Shown: positions 1-7,052 of the stretch, piece after piece
Numbering within the stretch: position 1 is the stretch's first letter
How the letters are laid out: each line of letters opens with the position of its first letter
NCBI GenBank assembly: GCA_026419655.1
Contig: JANZZA010000717.1
Location: 1-12,953 of the forward strand
Reading direction: 5' to 3'
Source of the DNA: Armatimonadota bacterium
Lineage (GTDB): Bacteria; Armatimonadota; Zipacnadia; Zipacnadales; FEN-943
Length of the DNA stretch: 12,953 nucleotides
Position numbers and translations under genes: made by a program
Notes under the pieces: model-generated
Database searches by the model: none
What the model was told of the DNA's origin: nothing
What the model saw: only the letters and a program-made list of their open reading frames with translations

Positions 1-1084
1 CCGCCTGCGTAAGAGCGAGGCCAAGAGCATGGTAGTTTTCCGGCCTCGAAGGCTCAAGTGCAACAGCTTGACGCGCCGCATTGATTGCTCGGGGCACGTC
101 GCCTCTTTCCAAGAGCAGCCGCGACGCGAGCAGTGAGGCCAGGCCCCGGTCTCCCCGGGGGTCTTCCTTGGTCGAGGCGATGTCAGCTTTCGCAGTTTCT
201 ACCCAGTCAGCCGGCGCTTGCCCCATGGCAGCCAGGTGAATGAGTATTTCGGCGCGCAGCAGGCGGGCCGCGGAGAGCGTTGGATTTCTCGCTATCAGTG
301 GGTCCAGGTCAGCAAGGGCGGCGTCAGGCCATCCAGCCGCAAAAGTTGTCCAGGCCTTCCGCATAGCGGCGCGGAGGAAGCCAGGGTCCAGGCGCAAAGC
401 CTCATCATACGCAGCTCGGGCCTGGTCGCGGTTGCGCACCAGCTCGGCCCGCCAGCCTGCTTCGTATGCCAGGGCTGCTTGTTCATTGTCCGTCATCGGC
501 AACTCGTACCGAAGAGCCGGCGATGCCGGGTCGCCCAAAACGGTGAGGACTCGGGCTATCCATCCAGCGGCGCGTGCCAGGAGCGGCACGACGCCTGCGG
601 CGATGGTGGCCGCTGTGGCCCGCCGCGCGGCGGAAAGAGCTTCAGCAAGCCCGCCATGGTAAGCTGCTCGCACAACCAGCCAGACGTGGTCGGCGGCTGT
701 GTCCCCAGTTTTTTCCGGCGGTGGGACTTCACCCGTCTCCTCAGCCTCGGTCCAGGCCTCAGCCATATCGGGCGAAACAGCAGCTCCCACGGCAGCAAGC
801 TGGTCTGCCAAAGTCATGAAAACCCGCTTCCCAGCCACATCGGTAAGCCGCGGCCACCGAAGCTCAGCGAGCGTGCCTGCCCCGGCTAAGACCAGAAGCC
901 GCCGGTCATGCATTTCCTGGGCAGCTCGGCGTGTCCCAGCGGCCACCCACCCCAGTTCATCCGTGGCATCCTGAACCGCAGGCGGCACTAAAAGCCCATC
1001 CCGCCTGCGCTTGACCAACCACTCGAGCAGTGTCCGTGCTTCGTCGCTAACAGGCCGCCGGACCAGCAGATGAGGTTCTGGCAT
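1..1084 (-). CDS. HTH-like/TPR repeat protein, 3' end beyond window
   Basis: This is an uninterrupted minus-strand frame of 361 codons that starts with ATG at 1084 and is still open at base 1, so the C-terminus is missing. GGGAGAGGG at 1088-1096 lies just upstream and is a strong ribosome binding site, which supports this start. Residues about 13-80 are helical and look like a winged-helix fold, with a possible recognition unit near 36-65 (TDELGW...RRAAQEMHDRRLLVL). Residues about 157-184 are hydrophobic but broken by Arg171 and Arg178, so they could be a weak membrane segment or a buried helix. Residues about 200-290 and 315-361 show TPR spacing, for example ARAAYDEALRLDP and AINAARQAVALEPSRP. 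TPRs bind protein partners. The gene is transcribed divergently from the eleven-gene plus-strand run. I do not recognise the family. A regulator or scaffold is an inference. Reality of the gene is well supported; its function is not. Confidence 0.85.
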   Translation of the reverse strand, partial: MPEPHLLVRRPVSDEARTLLEWLVKRRRDGLLVPPAVQDATDELGWVAAGTRRAAQEMHDRRLLVLAGAGTLAELRWPRLTDVAGKRVFMTLADQLAAVGAAVSPDMAEAWTEAEETGEVPPPEKTGDTAADHVWLVVRAAYHGGLAEALSAARRATAATIAAGVVPLLARAAGWIARVLTVLGDPASPALRYELPMTDNEQAALAYEAGWRAELVRNRDQARAAYDEALRLDPGFLRAAMRKAWTTFAAGWPDAALADLDPLIARNPTLSAARLLRAEILIHLAAMGQAPADWVETAKADIASTKEDPRGDRGLASLLASRLLLERGDVPRAINAARQAVALEPSRPENYHALGLALTQA

Positions 1085-1087
1085 TGT

Positions 1088-1096
1088 CCCTCTCCC
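1088..1096 (-). promoter_or_regulatory. Ribosome binding site of the HTH/TPR gene
   Basis: On the minus strand this reads GGGAGAGGG, ending three bases before the ATG at 1084. It is the best purine-rich site in the region and fixes the start of the minus-strand gene. Confidence 0.75.
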
Positions 1097-1257
1097 GCTT
1101 GGCTCGACTGGACTATCAACGTAAAACTCCGGCGCCAATGATACATCCTCCGCAGGACACCGCGGAAGGCATCACCTGCAACAGCTCTCTACTCCTTTAT
1201 AGGGACTGTTACAAAACCTGGTGTCGGCCCACCTAGACTGGAGTATTCGGTTTTCTC

Positions 1258-1287
1258 AGTATTTTGCGTCGGCCAGGAAAAAGTCAG
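1258..1287 (-). promoter_or_regulatory. Possible sigma-A-like promoter for the HTH/TPR gene
   Basis: On the minus strand CTGACT (1287-1282) is followed after 18 bases by AATACT (1263-1258). Each hexamer matches the housekeeping consensus at four of six positions. It would give a leader of about 165 bases. The match is weak and lies inside the repeat cluster; I saw no clear sigma-B consensus in this intergenic region. Confidence 0.22.
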
Positions 1288-1347
1288 GCACGGAGAATCA
1301 CCTCGGACACCGCTGCAAGAGTTAGTGTTGGCTTACCTGGGCCAAGG

Positions 1348-1416
1348 AAAGTGCAGTACGCTGTGCGGCTGCCCCGTTACCCGACGTTTCCTCTGCCAGC
1401 GGGGGAAAAGCACTTT
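1348..1416. repeat. Degenerate 69-bp repeat, copy 1, stem-forming
   Basis: This copy starts with AAAGTGC and ends with GCACTTT, a perfect seven-base inverted repeat. A second inner pair, CCCCG with CGGGG, can stack inside it. Aligned without gaps to 1462-1530 it agrees at about 49 of 69 positions by hand count. Copies are offset by 114 bp. Confidence 0.55.
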
Positions 1417-1461
1417 GGCGGCAATCGCCTTACAAAACCGAATACCGCCCCGAGACTGTAA

Positions 1462-1530
1462 AAAGTGCACCACGCTGTCCGCCTGACCCTTTACCGGCGA
1501 TTGCGTCCGGCGGCCGGGAAAAGTGACTTT
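1462..1530. repeat. Degenerate 69-bp repeat, copy 2, stem-forming
   Basis: This is the second copy, beginning AAAGTGCAC and ending GTGACTTT. The ends pair over eight bases with one bulged G. The right arm differs from copy 1 (GTGACTTT versus GCACTTT) yet still pairs with its own left arm. It abuts the right inverted end of the larger element. Confidence 0.55.
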
Positions 1531-1683
1531 TGCAACAGTCTCTGCTCGGGAAGTCCAGACGCGCAAAGACGGGTTGTGCAACAGTCGCATCAGACAGACC
1601 TTTACCAGTTTCTGCACCAATCACGTGGGGAGACCAATCGGTCCTGCTGCCTGCCCGGGTTAGCTACGAGGCGCTGCGCCTTG

Positions 1684-1689
1684 TACAAT
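1684..1689 (+). promoter_or_regulatory. Possible -10 element just ahead of the glycosyltransferase
   Basis: TACAAT at 1684-1689 matches the -10 consensus at five of six positions and ends eight bases before the ATG at 1698. A start of transcription seven or so bases downstream would fall almost on the ATG, giving a leaderless or nearly leaderless message. The -35 region is poor (TTAGCT at 1660-1665 with 18-base spacing), so the call is tentative. Confidence 0.35.
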
Positions 1690-1697
1690 GAAAGCGT

Positions 1698-2828
1698 ATG
1701 CGCGTGGTGCTGGCGCACGATTACCTGGTGCAGGGGATACGTGGGGCTGAGCGCGTGCTGCTGGAGATGCACGAGCTGTGGCCCGACGCACCCATCTATA
1801 CCCTTCTCTTCGACCCGCACCGCATGGGCGAGCCGTGGACGGGTCTCGACATTAGAACGTCCTTTCTCCAAAAGCTTCCGGCCTCTCTAAAGCTATACCG
1901 CAAGCTTTATTTACTGATGCCGGCGGCAGTAGAGTTGCTGAGGCTGGAGCAGTGTGATGTGCTGGTCTCGGCGTCGTCGGCCTGGGTGAAAAACCTGCGG
2001 CCGCCACCAGGCGCCTTGCACATTTGCTACTGCTACTCTCCAGCACGTTTCCTCTGGCACCAGCGGGCGGAATACCTGACCGGCCTGGGCCTGAGCAGAC
2101 CAGCCGCAGCCCTTGTCAGCGCCACACTATGGCCAATCAGATGGTGGGACAAGCAGCGCTGCAGCCGCGGCAACGCCTTTATCGCCATATCGGAAGCGGT
2201 GCGCACGAGAATCCAACGCTATTACGGCAGGGATGCTGTGGTAGTGTATCCTCCGGTAGATGTGGAGCGATTTGCCCAGGCGTCATGCGGGAACAGCTCT
2301 GGCGACTACTTTCTCGTCGTCGCTGCTCTTAATGCGTACAAGCGCGTGGACTTGGCTGTGGAAGCGTGCACGCGCCTGGGGGTACCGCTGAAGGTGGTCG
2401 GTGATGGTCCCTTGAGGGAGCAGCTCCGGGCGATGAGCGGACCGAAGGTTGAGTTCCTCGGGCAGGTACCAGAGGAGGAGTTGCCGAAGCTTTACGCTGG
2501 GTGCAGGGCTTTCTTGATGCCTCAAGAAGAAGACTTTGGTCTTGCAGCGGTCGAGGCCCAGGCGGCCGGGAAGCCCGTTTTAGCTTACCGCGCAGGCGGC
2601 GCTCTTGAGACCGTGGTGGAAGGGGAAACAGGTGTGCTCTTCAATACACAGTCTGCCGAGGAGCTTGAGCAGGCCATCGCCCGGCTGGACACCATGACCT
2701 TCTCGGCCGACGCCTGTAGAAAGAATGCAGCGCGTTTCAGTCGTGAGCGCTTCCGGCAAGAGCTGACGAGAGTGATCGAACATCTTTACAGCGAGTGGCA
2801 GGCAGGCAAGCGGGGTGTGCTGATATGA
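1698..2828 (+). CDS. GT4-type glycosyltransferase, family 1
   Basis: This 376-residue protein is of normal length for a GT-B fold, retaining glycosyltransferase. The N-terminal domain opens with MRVVLAHDYLV and a degenerate G-G-A-E-R-V motif (here R-G-A-E-R-V, residues 15-20). The C-terminal nucleotide-sugar domain (about 203-365) has the phosphate-binding stretch LKVVGDGPL (231-239) and the E-x7-E signature E278-DFGLAAV-E286. Family knowledge suggests transfer of a sugar from an NDP-sugar to a lipid or polysaccharide acceptor at the cytoplasmic face of the membrane; the sugar and acceptor cannot be told. No signal peptide or membrane segment is evident. There is no good Shine-Dalgarno before the ATG, while a -10-like TACAAT lies directly upstream. 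Its stop overlaps the rarA start (ATGA). It opens the operon and has no other polysaccharide genes beside it. Confidence 0.9.
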   Translation: MRVVLAHDYLVQGIRGAERVLLEMHELWPDAPIYTLLFDPHRMGEPWTGLDIRTSFLQKLPASLKLYRKLYLLMPAAVELLRLEQCDVLVSASSAWVKNLRPPPGALHICYCYSPARFLWHQRAEYLTGLGLSRPAAALVSATLWPIRWWDKQRCSRGNAFIAISEAVRTRIQRYYGRDAVVVYPPVDVERFAQASCGNSSGDYFLVVAALNAYKRVDLAVEACTRLGVPLKVVGDGPLREQLRAMSGPKVEFLGQVPEEELPKLYAGCRAFLMPQEEDFGLAAVEAQAAGKPVLAYRAGGALETVVEGETGVLFNTQSAEELEQAIARLDTMTFSADACRKNAARFSRERFRQELTRVIEHLYSEWQAGKRGVLI

Positions 2829-4198
2829 AGCCAGGCCGCCGGAAGCCAACCCAGCGCGAGGAATCGCTTTTCGCGGCTACACAAAATGGCGAGCACGTGC
2901 CCCTGGCAGCTCGTATGAGGCCAAGGGAATTGGATGAAGTAGTCGGCCAGGACCACCTGGTGGGTCCGGGGGCCCCCTTGCGGAAACTCATTGAGGCTGA
3001 CGCGCTGGTTTCAATGATACTCCAGGGGCCGCCCGGCTCCGGCAAGAGCACAATCGCGCGAATCATCGCCAACAAGACGCGAAGCCACTTTGAGCTGTTG
3101 TCCGCCGTAACGGCTGGGGTGGCCGACATAACCCGTATCGCCGCAGAGGCCCGCGAGCGTCGCCAACTGTATGACCGCGGCACCATTCTTTTCATGGACG
3201 AGCTGCACCGCCTCAACAAGGCCCAGCAAGATTACTTGCTGCCTTACGTCGAGGAAGGCGTATTCGTGCTCATCGGAGCGACGACGGAGAATCCGTACTA
3301 CTCTGTGACGGGGCCACTGCGGTCACGTTGTCGTCTATTTGTTCTGCGCCCGCTTGACGAAGAGCACATTCTCTGCCTTCTACAGCGTGCTATCGCAGAC
3401 AGCGAGCGAGGACTGGGCAACTTGGCGGTTCACGCCACCGAGGACGCTTTGCGGCTGCTGGCGGCTCAGGCTGGAGGCGATGCGCGCGTCGCCTTGAACG
3501 TGCTCGAGACGGCAGCCTTGCTTGCACCAGCCGAACAAGGCGGCCGGAAGATCACCACGGAGACGGTGCATCAGGCCCTTGAGCGGCCGATGCCGTCCTA
3601 CGACCGGGCCGCTGATGAGCACTACGACACCATCTCGGCGTATATTAAGAGCATTCGCGGATCAGACCCTGATGCAGCTATTTACTGGCTAGCGAAAATG
3701 CTCGAAGGCGGCGAAGACCCACGGTTTATTGCCCGGCGGATGGTAATTGCTGCGGCAGAAGATATTGGTCTGGCTGACCCCCGAGCGCTTACTTTGGCGG
3801 TGGCAGCGGCACAAGCCGTAGATCTGGTCGGCCTGCCCGAATGCCAGATACCCCTGGCCGAGGCGACTATCTACCTTGCCTGCGCGCCAAAATCAAATTC
3901 TGCGTATCGGGCCATTGCGGCGGCCCGAGAGGAGATACAGCGGCATGGGTCTGCACCTGTGCCTGCTCATCTGGCCGGCGGAGTGCGCCCTGACGACCGC
4001 CGAGGCGAATATCTCTATCCCCACGATTATCCGTATGGCTGGGTGGCCCAGCAGTACCTGCCAGAGGCCCTAACCGGTAGACGATTCTGGCAACCCAAAG
4101 ATAACATGGTGGAACGCAAGCTTGTCGAAGAGCTACTGAGGCGCCAGGGCCAGGCGCAAAGCTCTGGCGTCGAAGGTGGTGAAGCCAATGGCGGTTAA
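2825..4198 (+). CDS. rarA: Replication-associated recombination protein A (AAA+ ATPase, MgsA family)
   Basis: RarA is an AAA+ ATPase related to clamp loaders that acts at stalled replication forks. The ATG at 2825 overlaps the glycosyltransferase stop (ATGA) and follows GCGGGGTG, so I prefer it to the upstream ATG at 2795, which would add ten unsupported residues. The 457-residue product has Walker A GPPGSGKST (68-76), Walker B ILFMDELH (121-128, D125/E126), sensor 1 GATTEN (151-156) and the arginine-finger region PLRSRC (164-169). The helical C-terminal oligomerisation part contains the family hallmarks YPHDYPYGWVAQQYLP (398-413) and GRRFWQPKDN (418-427). Walker B reads DELHRLNK, a small variation on the usual DEIHRFNK. 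Soluble, cytoplasmic. The last eleven bases overlap the next gene. Identification is secure. Confidence 0.96.
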   Translation: MKPGRRKPTQREESLFAATQNGEHVPLAARMRPRELDEVVGQDHLVGPGAPLRKLIEADALVSMILQGPPGSGKSTIARIIANKTRSHFELLSAVTAGVADITRIAAEARERRQLYDRGTILFMDELHRLNKAQQDYLLPYVEEGVFVLIGATTENPYYSVTGPLRSRCRLFVLRPLDEEHILCLLQRAIADSERGLGNLAVHATEDALRLLAAQAGGDARVALNVLETAALLAPAEQGGRKITTETVHQALERPMPSYDRAADEHYDTISAYIKSIRGSDPDAAIYWLAKMLEGGEDPRFIARRMVIAAAEDIGLADPRALTLAVAAAQAVDLVGLPECQIPLAEATIYLACAPKSNSAYRAIAAAREEIQRHGSAPVPAHLAGGVRPDDRRGEYLYPHDYPYGWVAQQYLPEALTGRRFWQPKDNMVERKLVEELLRRQGQAQSSGVEGGEANGG

Positions 4199-4571
4199 GG
4201 CACAGGTTGTAGAAGACTGGTATGTGCTTGTCCGGGTCAGTGGCGAACTCGACGCCTACATGGCGCCCGAACTGCGGGAGACGGTGGAGCAGGTGCTGGA
4301 TGGTGGGGCGCGGTGGCTGCTGATAGACCTCAGCGATGTCGAATATCTCGACAGCGTGGGCCTGGGTATCATGATAGGAGCGGCTCAACGGGCAAGCGAG
4401 CGAGAAGGCGATATCGCCGTGGTCTGTACGCGTCCTAACGTGATGAGGGTGCTGGAGGTCTCGGGCACGAAAGAATTATTGAACGTCGTTGGCACCGTCG
4501 AAGAAGGCCGGGCCAAGCTATCCGCGGCACGCGACAAGGCCGCCAGCCAGGCCGGCAGGGGTGAGGGTTAA
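4188..4571 (+). CDS. rsbV: STAS-domain anti-anti-sigma factor, RsbV/SpoIIAA type
   Basis: This single STAS domain protein of 127 residues binds the anti-sigma kinase when unphosphorylated and so releases the sigma factor. The core runs from VRVSGELDAY (15-24) through LLIDLSDVEYLDSVGLG (44-60) to about residue 105. Ser56 in D-S-V-G-L-G aligns with the serine phosphorylated in SpoIIAA and RsbV; the next residue is Val where Ser or Thr is common. The C-terminal tail (105-127) is charged and Ala-rich. I choose ATG 4188 because AAGGTGG sits about eight bases upstream; GTG 4176 would add four residues. It overlaps rarA by eleven bases and its TAA directly abuts the anti-sigma gene. That neighbour is RsbW-like, which favours the RsbV name over SpoIIAA. 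Confidence 0.88.
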   Translation: MAVKAQVVEDWYVLVRVSGELDAYMAPELRETVEQVLDGGARWLLIDLSDVEYLDSVGLGIMIGAAQRASEREGDIAVVCTRPNVMRVLEVSGTKELLNVVGTVEEGRAKLSAARDKAASQAGRGEG

Positions 4572-5009
4572 ATGTCCAGCCTCAAACCTGATGTCCTTCG
4601 CTTTGACCTTCCCTGCCAAGAAAAGTATCTGCAGGTTGTGCGTTTGGCGCTGCACGGAGCGGCCAGTCGCGCCGGCTTGACCATCGAGGACATCGAAGAT
4701 CTCACCGTGGCCGTCAGTGAAGCATGCAACAACGTTTTGTATCACGCCTTCGACGAGGAAACACTCCGCACCGGCGACCCACGAATGCTCATCACCCTGC
4801 ACATCTCCGACGGCGAAGTGCGAGTGGAGGTAGAAGACCAGGGGCACGGCTTCGACCCCAAACACGTCTTAGCGGCTGACCAGTCCGAGTTGCCCACCAC
4901 CCAGAGCTACGGACTGTACTTGATCCGCGCCTTTACGGACGAAATGAAGATTGAGAGTGCGCCGGGCAGCGGGACGAGAATTTCTTTCGTCAAGCGGGTG
5001 TCAAAGTGA
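4572..5009 (+). CDS. rsbW: Anti-sigma factor / serine kinase of the RsbW family
   Basis: RsbW-type proteins are GHKL-fold kinases that hold the sigma factor and phosphorylate the antagonist. At 145 residues this is a typical single HATPase_c_2 domain. The N box is EACNN (50-54), the G1 box DQGHGFDP (89-96) and the G2 region SYGLYLI (112-118). LALHGAASRAGLTIEDIEDL (25-44) and VAVSEACNNV (46-55) resemble RsbW of Bacillus more than SpoIIAB. The ATG follows GGGGTGAGGG with good spacing and abuts the stop of the antagonist gene. Its TGA overlaps the GTG of the sigma gene by four bases, so the three products are probably made in fixed ratio. No truncation is seen. Confidence 0.92.
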   Translation: MSSLKPDVLRFDLPCQEKYLQVVRLALHGAASRAGLTIEDIEDLTVAVSEACNNVLYHAFDEETLRTGDPRMLITLHISDGEVRVEVEDQGHGFDPKHVLAADQSELPTTQSYGLYLIRAFTDEMKIESAPGSGTRISFVKRVSK

Positions 5010-5776
5010 CACGCTTCTCAGACTCGCTGGACCAACTGGACACCAACGAGTTGTTCACTGCGCTTCGGACGGTGCAGGACCCGAATCTCCGTGCGCGGAT
5101 TCGCGAGCACCTCATCAGCCGCCACGAGGGGCTTGTCCGCCATGTGGTCAAGGACTACGCCGCAAGCGGCGAGAGCTACGAAGACCTCTACGGCGTTGGA
5201 ATGCTTGGTCTCATTAACGCAGTGGACCGTTTTGACCCTGCACGTGGCACCCGCTTCGCGACCTTCGCCGTGCCGACCATTCGCGGGGAAATCCGACGTT
5301 ACTTTCGCGACAAGACCTGGGGCGTGCGTGTGCCCCGGCGTATCCAGGAGCTGAGCCTGAAGGCACGTGACACTGTAGAGCACTTCACTCAGGTCCATGG
5401 GCGCACGCCTACTTACTCAGAACTTGCCCGCGAGCTGGGCGTGACCGAAGAAGAAGCCATCGAAGCGCTGGAAGTAAGCCGACAGTATGAGCTGCCGAGC
5501 ATAGAACGCAGCAGCGAAAACAATGACGAAGCGCTGGCCGAAATTGACCGCACCGGGGCGCTTGACGCTGAGATTGAGACTATCGCTGACCGCGATGCGC
5601 TTCTCCGCGCTGTACAAAAACTGCCGCCGCGCGAGCGGATGGTAATAATGCTGCGTTTCTTTGCCGGTCTGAGCCAGCAGCAGGTGGGCGAGCGGCTCCG
5701 GGTCAGCCAGATGCACGTATCGCGGCTCCAGAACCGCGCCTTGCAGAAACTACGTACGCTGCTGCAGGCAAGCTAG
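5006..5776 (+). CDS. sigB: RNA polymerase sigma factor, SigB/SigF/SigG group, probably SigB
   Basis: This alternative sigma factor has 256 residues. Region 2 (about 34-104) contains the EDLYGVGMLGLINAVDRFDP stretch at 59-78 and the -10 recognition segment PTIRGEIRRYFRDKTWGV at 90-107. Region 3 spans about 112-165 and region 4 about 195-252, with helix-turn-helix 221-245 including VSQMHVSRLQ (233-242). DKTWxVxVPRRI and SQMHVSRLQ are close to Bacillus SigB, and the order antagonist-kinase-sigma is that of both the sigB and spoIIA operons; partner sequences favour SigB. GTG 5006 is the start: it overlaps the rsbW stop (GTGA) and follows GCGGGTG. Regulation should be by partner switching with the two upstream products. 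I did not find a clear sigma-B promoter in the window, so autoregulation is not shown. Confidence 0.92.
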   Translation: MTRFSDSLDQLDTNELFTALRTVQDPNLRARIREHLISRHEGLVRHVVKDYAASGESYEDLYGVGMLGLINAVDRFDPARGTRFATFAVPTIRGEIRRYFRDKTWGVRVPRRIQELSLKARDTVEHFTQVHGRTPTYSELARELGVTEEEAIEALEVSRQYELPSIERSSENNDEALAEIDRTGALDAEIETIADRDALLRAVQKLPPRERMVIMLRFFAGLSQQQVGERLRVSQMHVSRLQNRALQKLRTLLQAS

Positions 5777-7052
5777 ATGGCTTCCTCTGCGGTGAATTCG
5801 ATGACCGGGCGATACTGGTGGCAACTGGTGGGGGCGGTGACTGTGGGCGTCCTGGCCGCAGCCGCGGTTCTGGCTGTTGTCACGCGAATCTACCACACTC
5901 TCATACTATTCGGCGTGGGGCTGCTTGTGGCGCACCTGTTCGACCCCATCCTGGACAGGCTCCAGGAGCGCGGATGGTCCCGGCTGCGTGCAGTCTGGCT
6001 GCTAACCCTTTGTGCGGTGCTCGTCCTGGGCATCGTTGTCACTGCAGTGGTGCCGCCTCTCGTGCGGCAGGTCCAGTCGGCCGCCGACGCCTTTCCGGTG
6101 TACGTTTCGCGCATGGATGCCCTCTACAGCCAGGCGCGCGACTGGATTGTCGCGCGTATCCAGAACCCAGACGTGGCTCAGGATTACGCCGCCACGCTCG
6201 ACCGCGAGATGGCCGATTTCCGCTCCTGGCTTACAGCTCGCTTTCCCGCCGCCCTGCGGTGGCTCTCTGCTCAGCTAATGCGTTCCCTAGGCTGGCTTGT
6301 GCTCCTGGCACTGCTAATGGTGATAAGCTTCCACTTCCTGATGGTTGTGGACGACTTTCGCGCGGGGGTACGCAACCTGCTGCCGGAGCGAGCAGCGCCG
6401 CACCTGCGGGCTTTGTCGAGCCAGATGACAGCGTTGCTGGGTCAATATTTCCGGGGCTTGGTCACGACAGCCATATTTGTGGGACTAGCTTCGGCCGCAG
6501 CCCTGGGACTTGTCAGCCTGTTTTTTGGCACCAGATACTGGCTGCTCATTGGCCTGGCGCACGGGCCGCTGTATATGGTGCCGTGGTTAGGGGGAGCCGT
6601 GGCCGATGTCCTGGCGCTTTTCTTCGGTTACACCACCGCGGCGCAATACCCTGCGGCGGCTGCATTGGTGAGTCTGGCCGTCATGGTTGTCATAAATCAG
6701 CTCGGCGACATACTCATCATGCCCCGCATCGTCGGGCGCAGAGTGGGTCTTCACCCCTTGGCTGTACTTTTTGGTATACTGGCCGGCTACCAGCTTTTTG
6801 GTCTGGCCGGCACGCTAGTGGCCACGCCCATGATGGTGGGGGTAAAAATAGTGCTGGCCCACTGGCTGCCTGTAAAGGGGCCGTCACTGGCAGAGAAGGC
6901 ACCCCGTGCCTTTCTGGACATTGATCTGCCGGCCGCCGTCCACCAGCTTGGTACAGCATTGGCGCGGTTGCGCGAGCGTCTGGAGCACGCAGTCCGCAGT
7001 CATGCCAGCACACAGCCGCCCGATGCCGTGCAGACGAAGGATGGACCAACCG

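Larger units (their letters stand above)
1201..1543. repeat. MITE-like or degenerate repeat element with inverted ends
   Basis: The left end reads AGGGACTGTTACAAAA at 1201-1216. The right end, read on the opposite strand, is AGAGACTGTTGCAAAA (1543-1528). The two 16-mers agree at 14 positions and enclose 343 bp with no credible open reading frame. The ACTGTTGCAAA core resembles terminal repeats known from IS6-type insertion sequences, but no transposase is present and no target-site duplication is visible at the edges. Inside are at least two related direct copies (1348-1416 and 1462-1530). It may be a decayed non-autonomous element or a structured intergenic repeat. Confidence 0.45.
1085..1697. 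other. Divergent intergenic region, 613 bp, no convincing gene
   Basis: The stretch separates the minus-strand HTH/TPR gene from the plus-strand glycosyltransferase. Short open frames occur here (for example 1264-1461 plus and 1333-1620 minus), but they lack ribosome binding sites and recognisable protein patterns. What can be seen is a cluster of degenerate repeats (1201-1543), an additional TGCAACAGTC copy at 1577-1586, a small GACC-AATC-GGTC hairpin at 1632-1643 and a possible promoter close to 1698. No tRNA, rRNA, CRISPR array or T-run terminator was found. Confidence 0.8.

Noticed and set aside
218..889. Plus-strand open frame of 223 codons at the left edge
   Set aside because: It lies opposite the HTH/TPR gene, whose frame has a strong ribosome site and TPR pattern. 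The plus-strand text is rich in Arg, Ser, Gly and Pro with no domain pattern, as expected for a GC-rich shadow frame.
1264..1461. Small plus-strand open frame in the repeat region
   Set aside because: It runs through degenerate repeats, has no ribosome site and no protein-like pattern.
1348..1530. CRISPR array
   Set aside because: There are only two clear copies, the repeats are 69 bp and diverged at about 20 positions, and no cas gene is near.
4188..5776. spoIIAA-spoIIAB-sigF sporulation operon
   Set aside because: Sizes and order fit, but the kinase stretch at residues 25-55 and the sigma motifs DKTWGVRVPRRI and VSQMHVSRLQ are closer to RsbW and SigB. A tree would settle this.
5818..6924. 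Plus-strand open frame of 368 codons
   Set aside because: It is a shifted frame inside the AI-2E permease gene. The permease frame shows clear membrane segments and family signatures, the shifted frame none.
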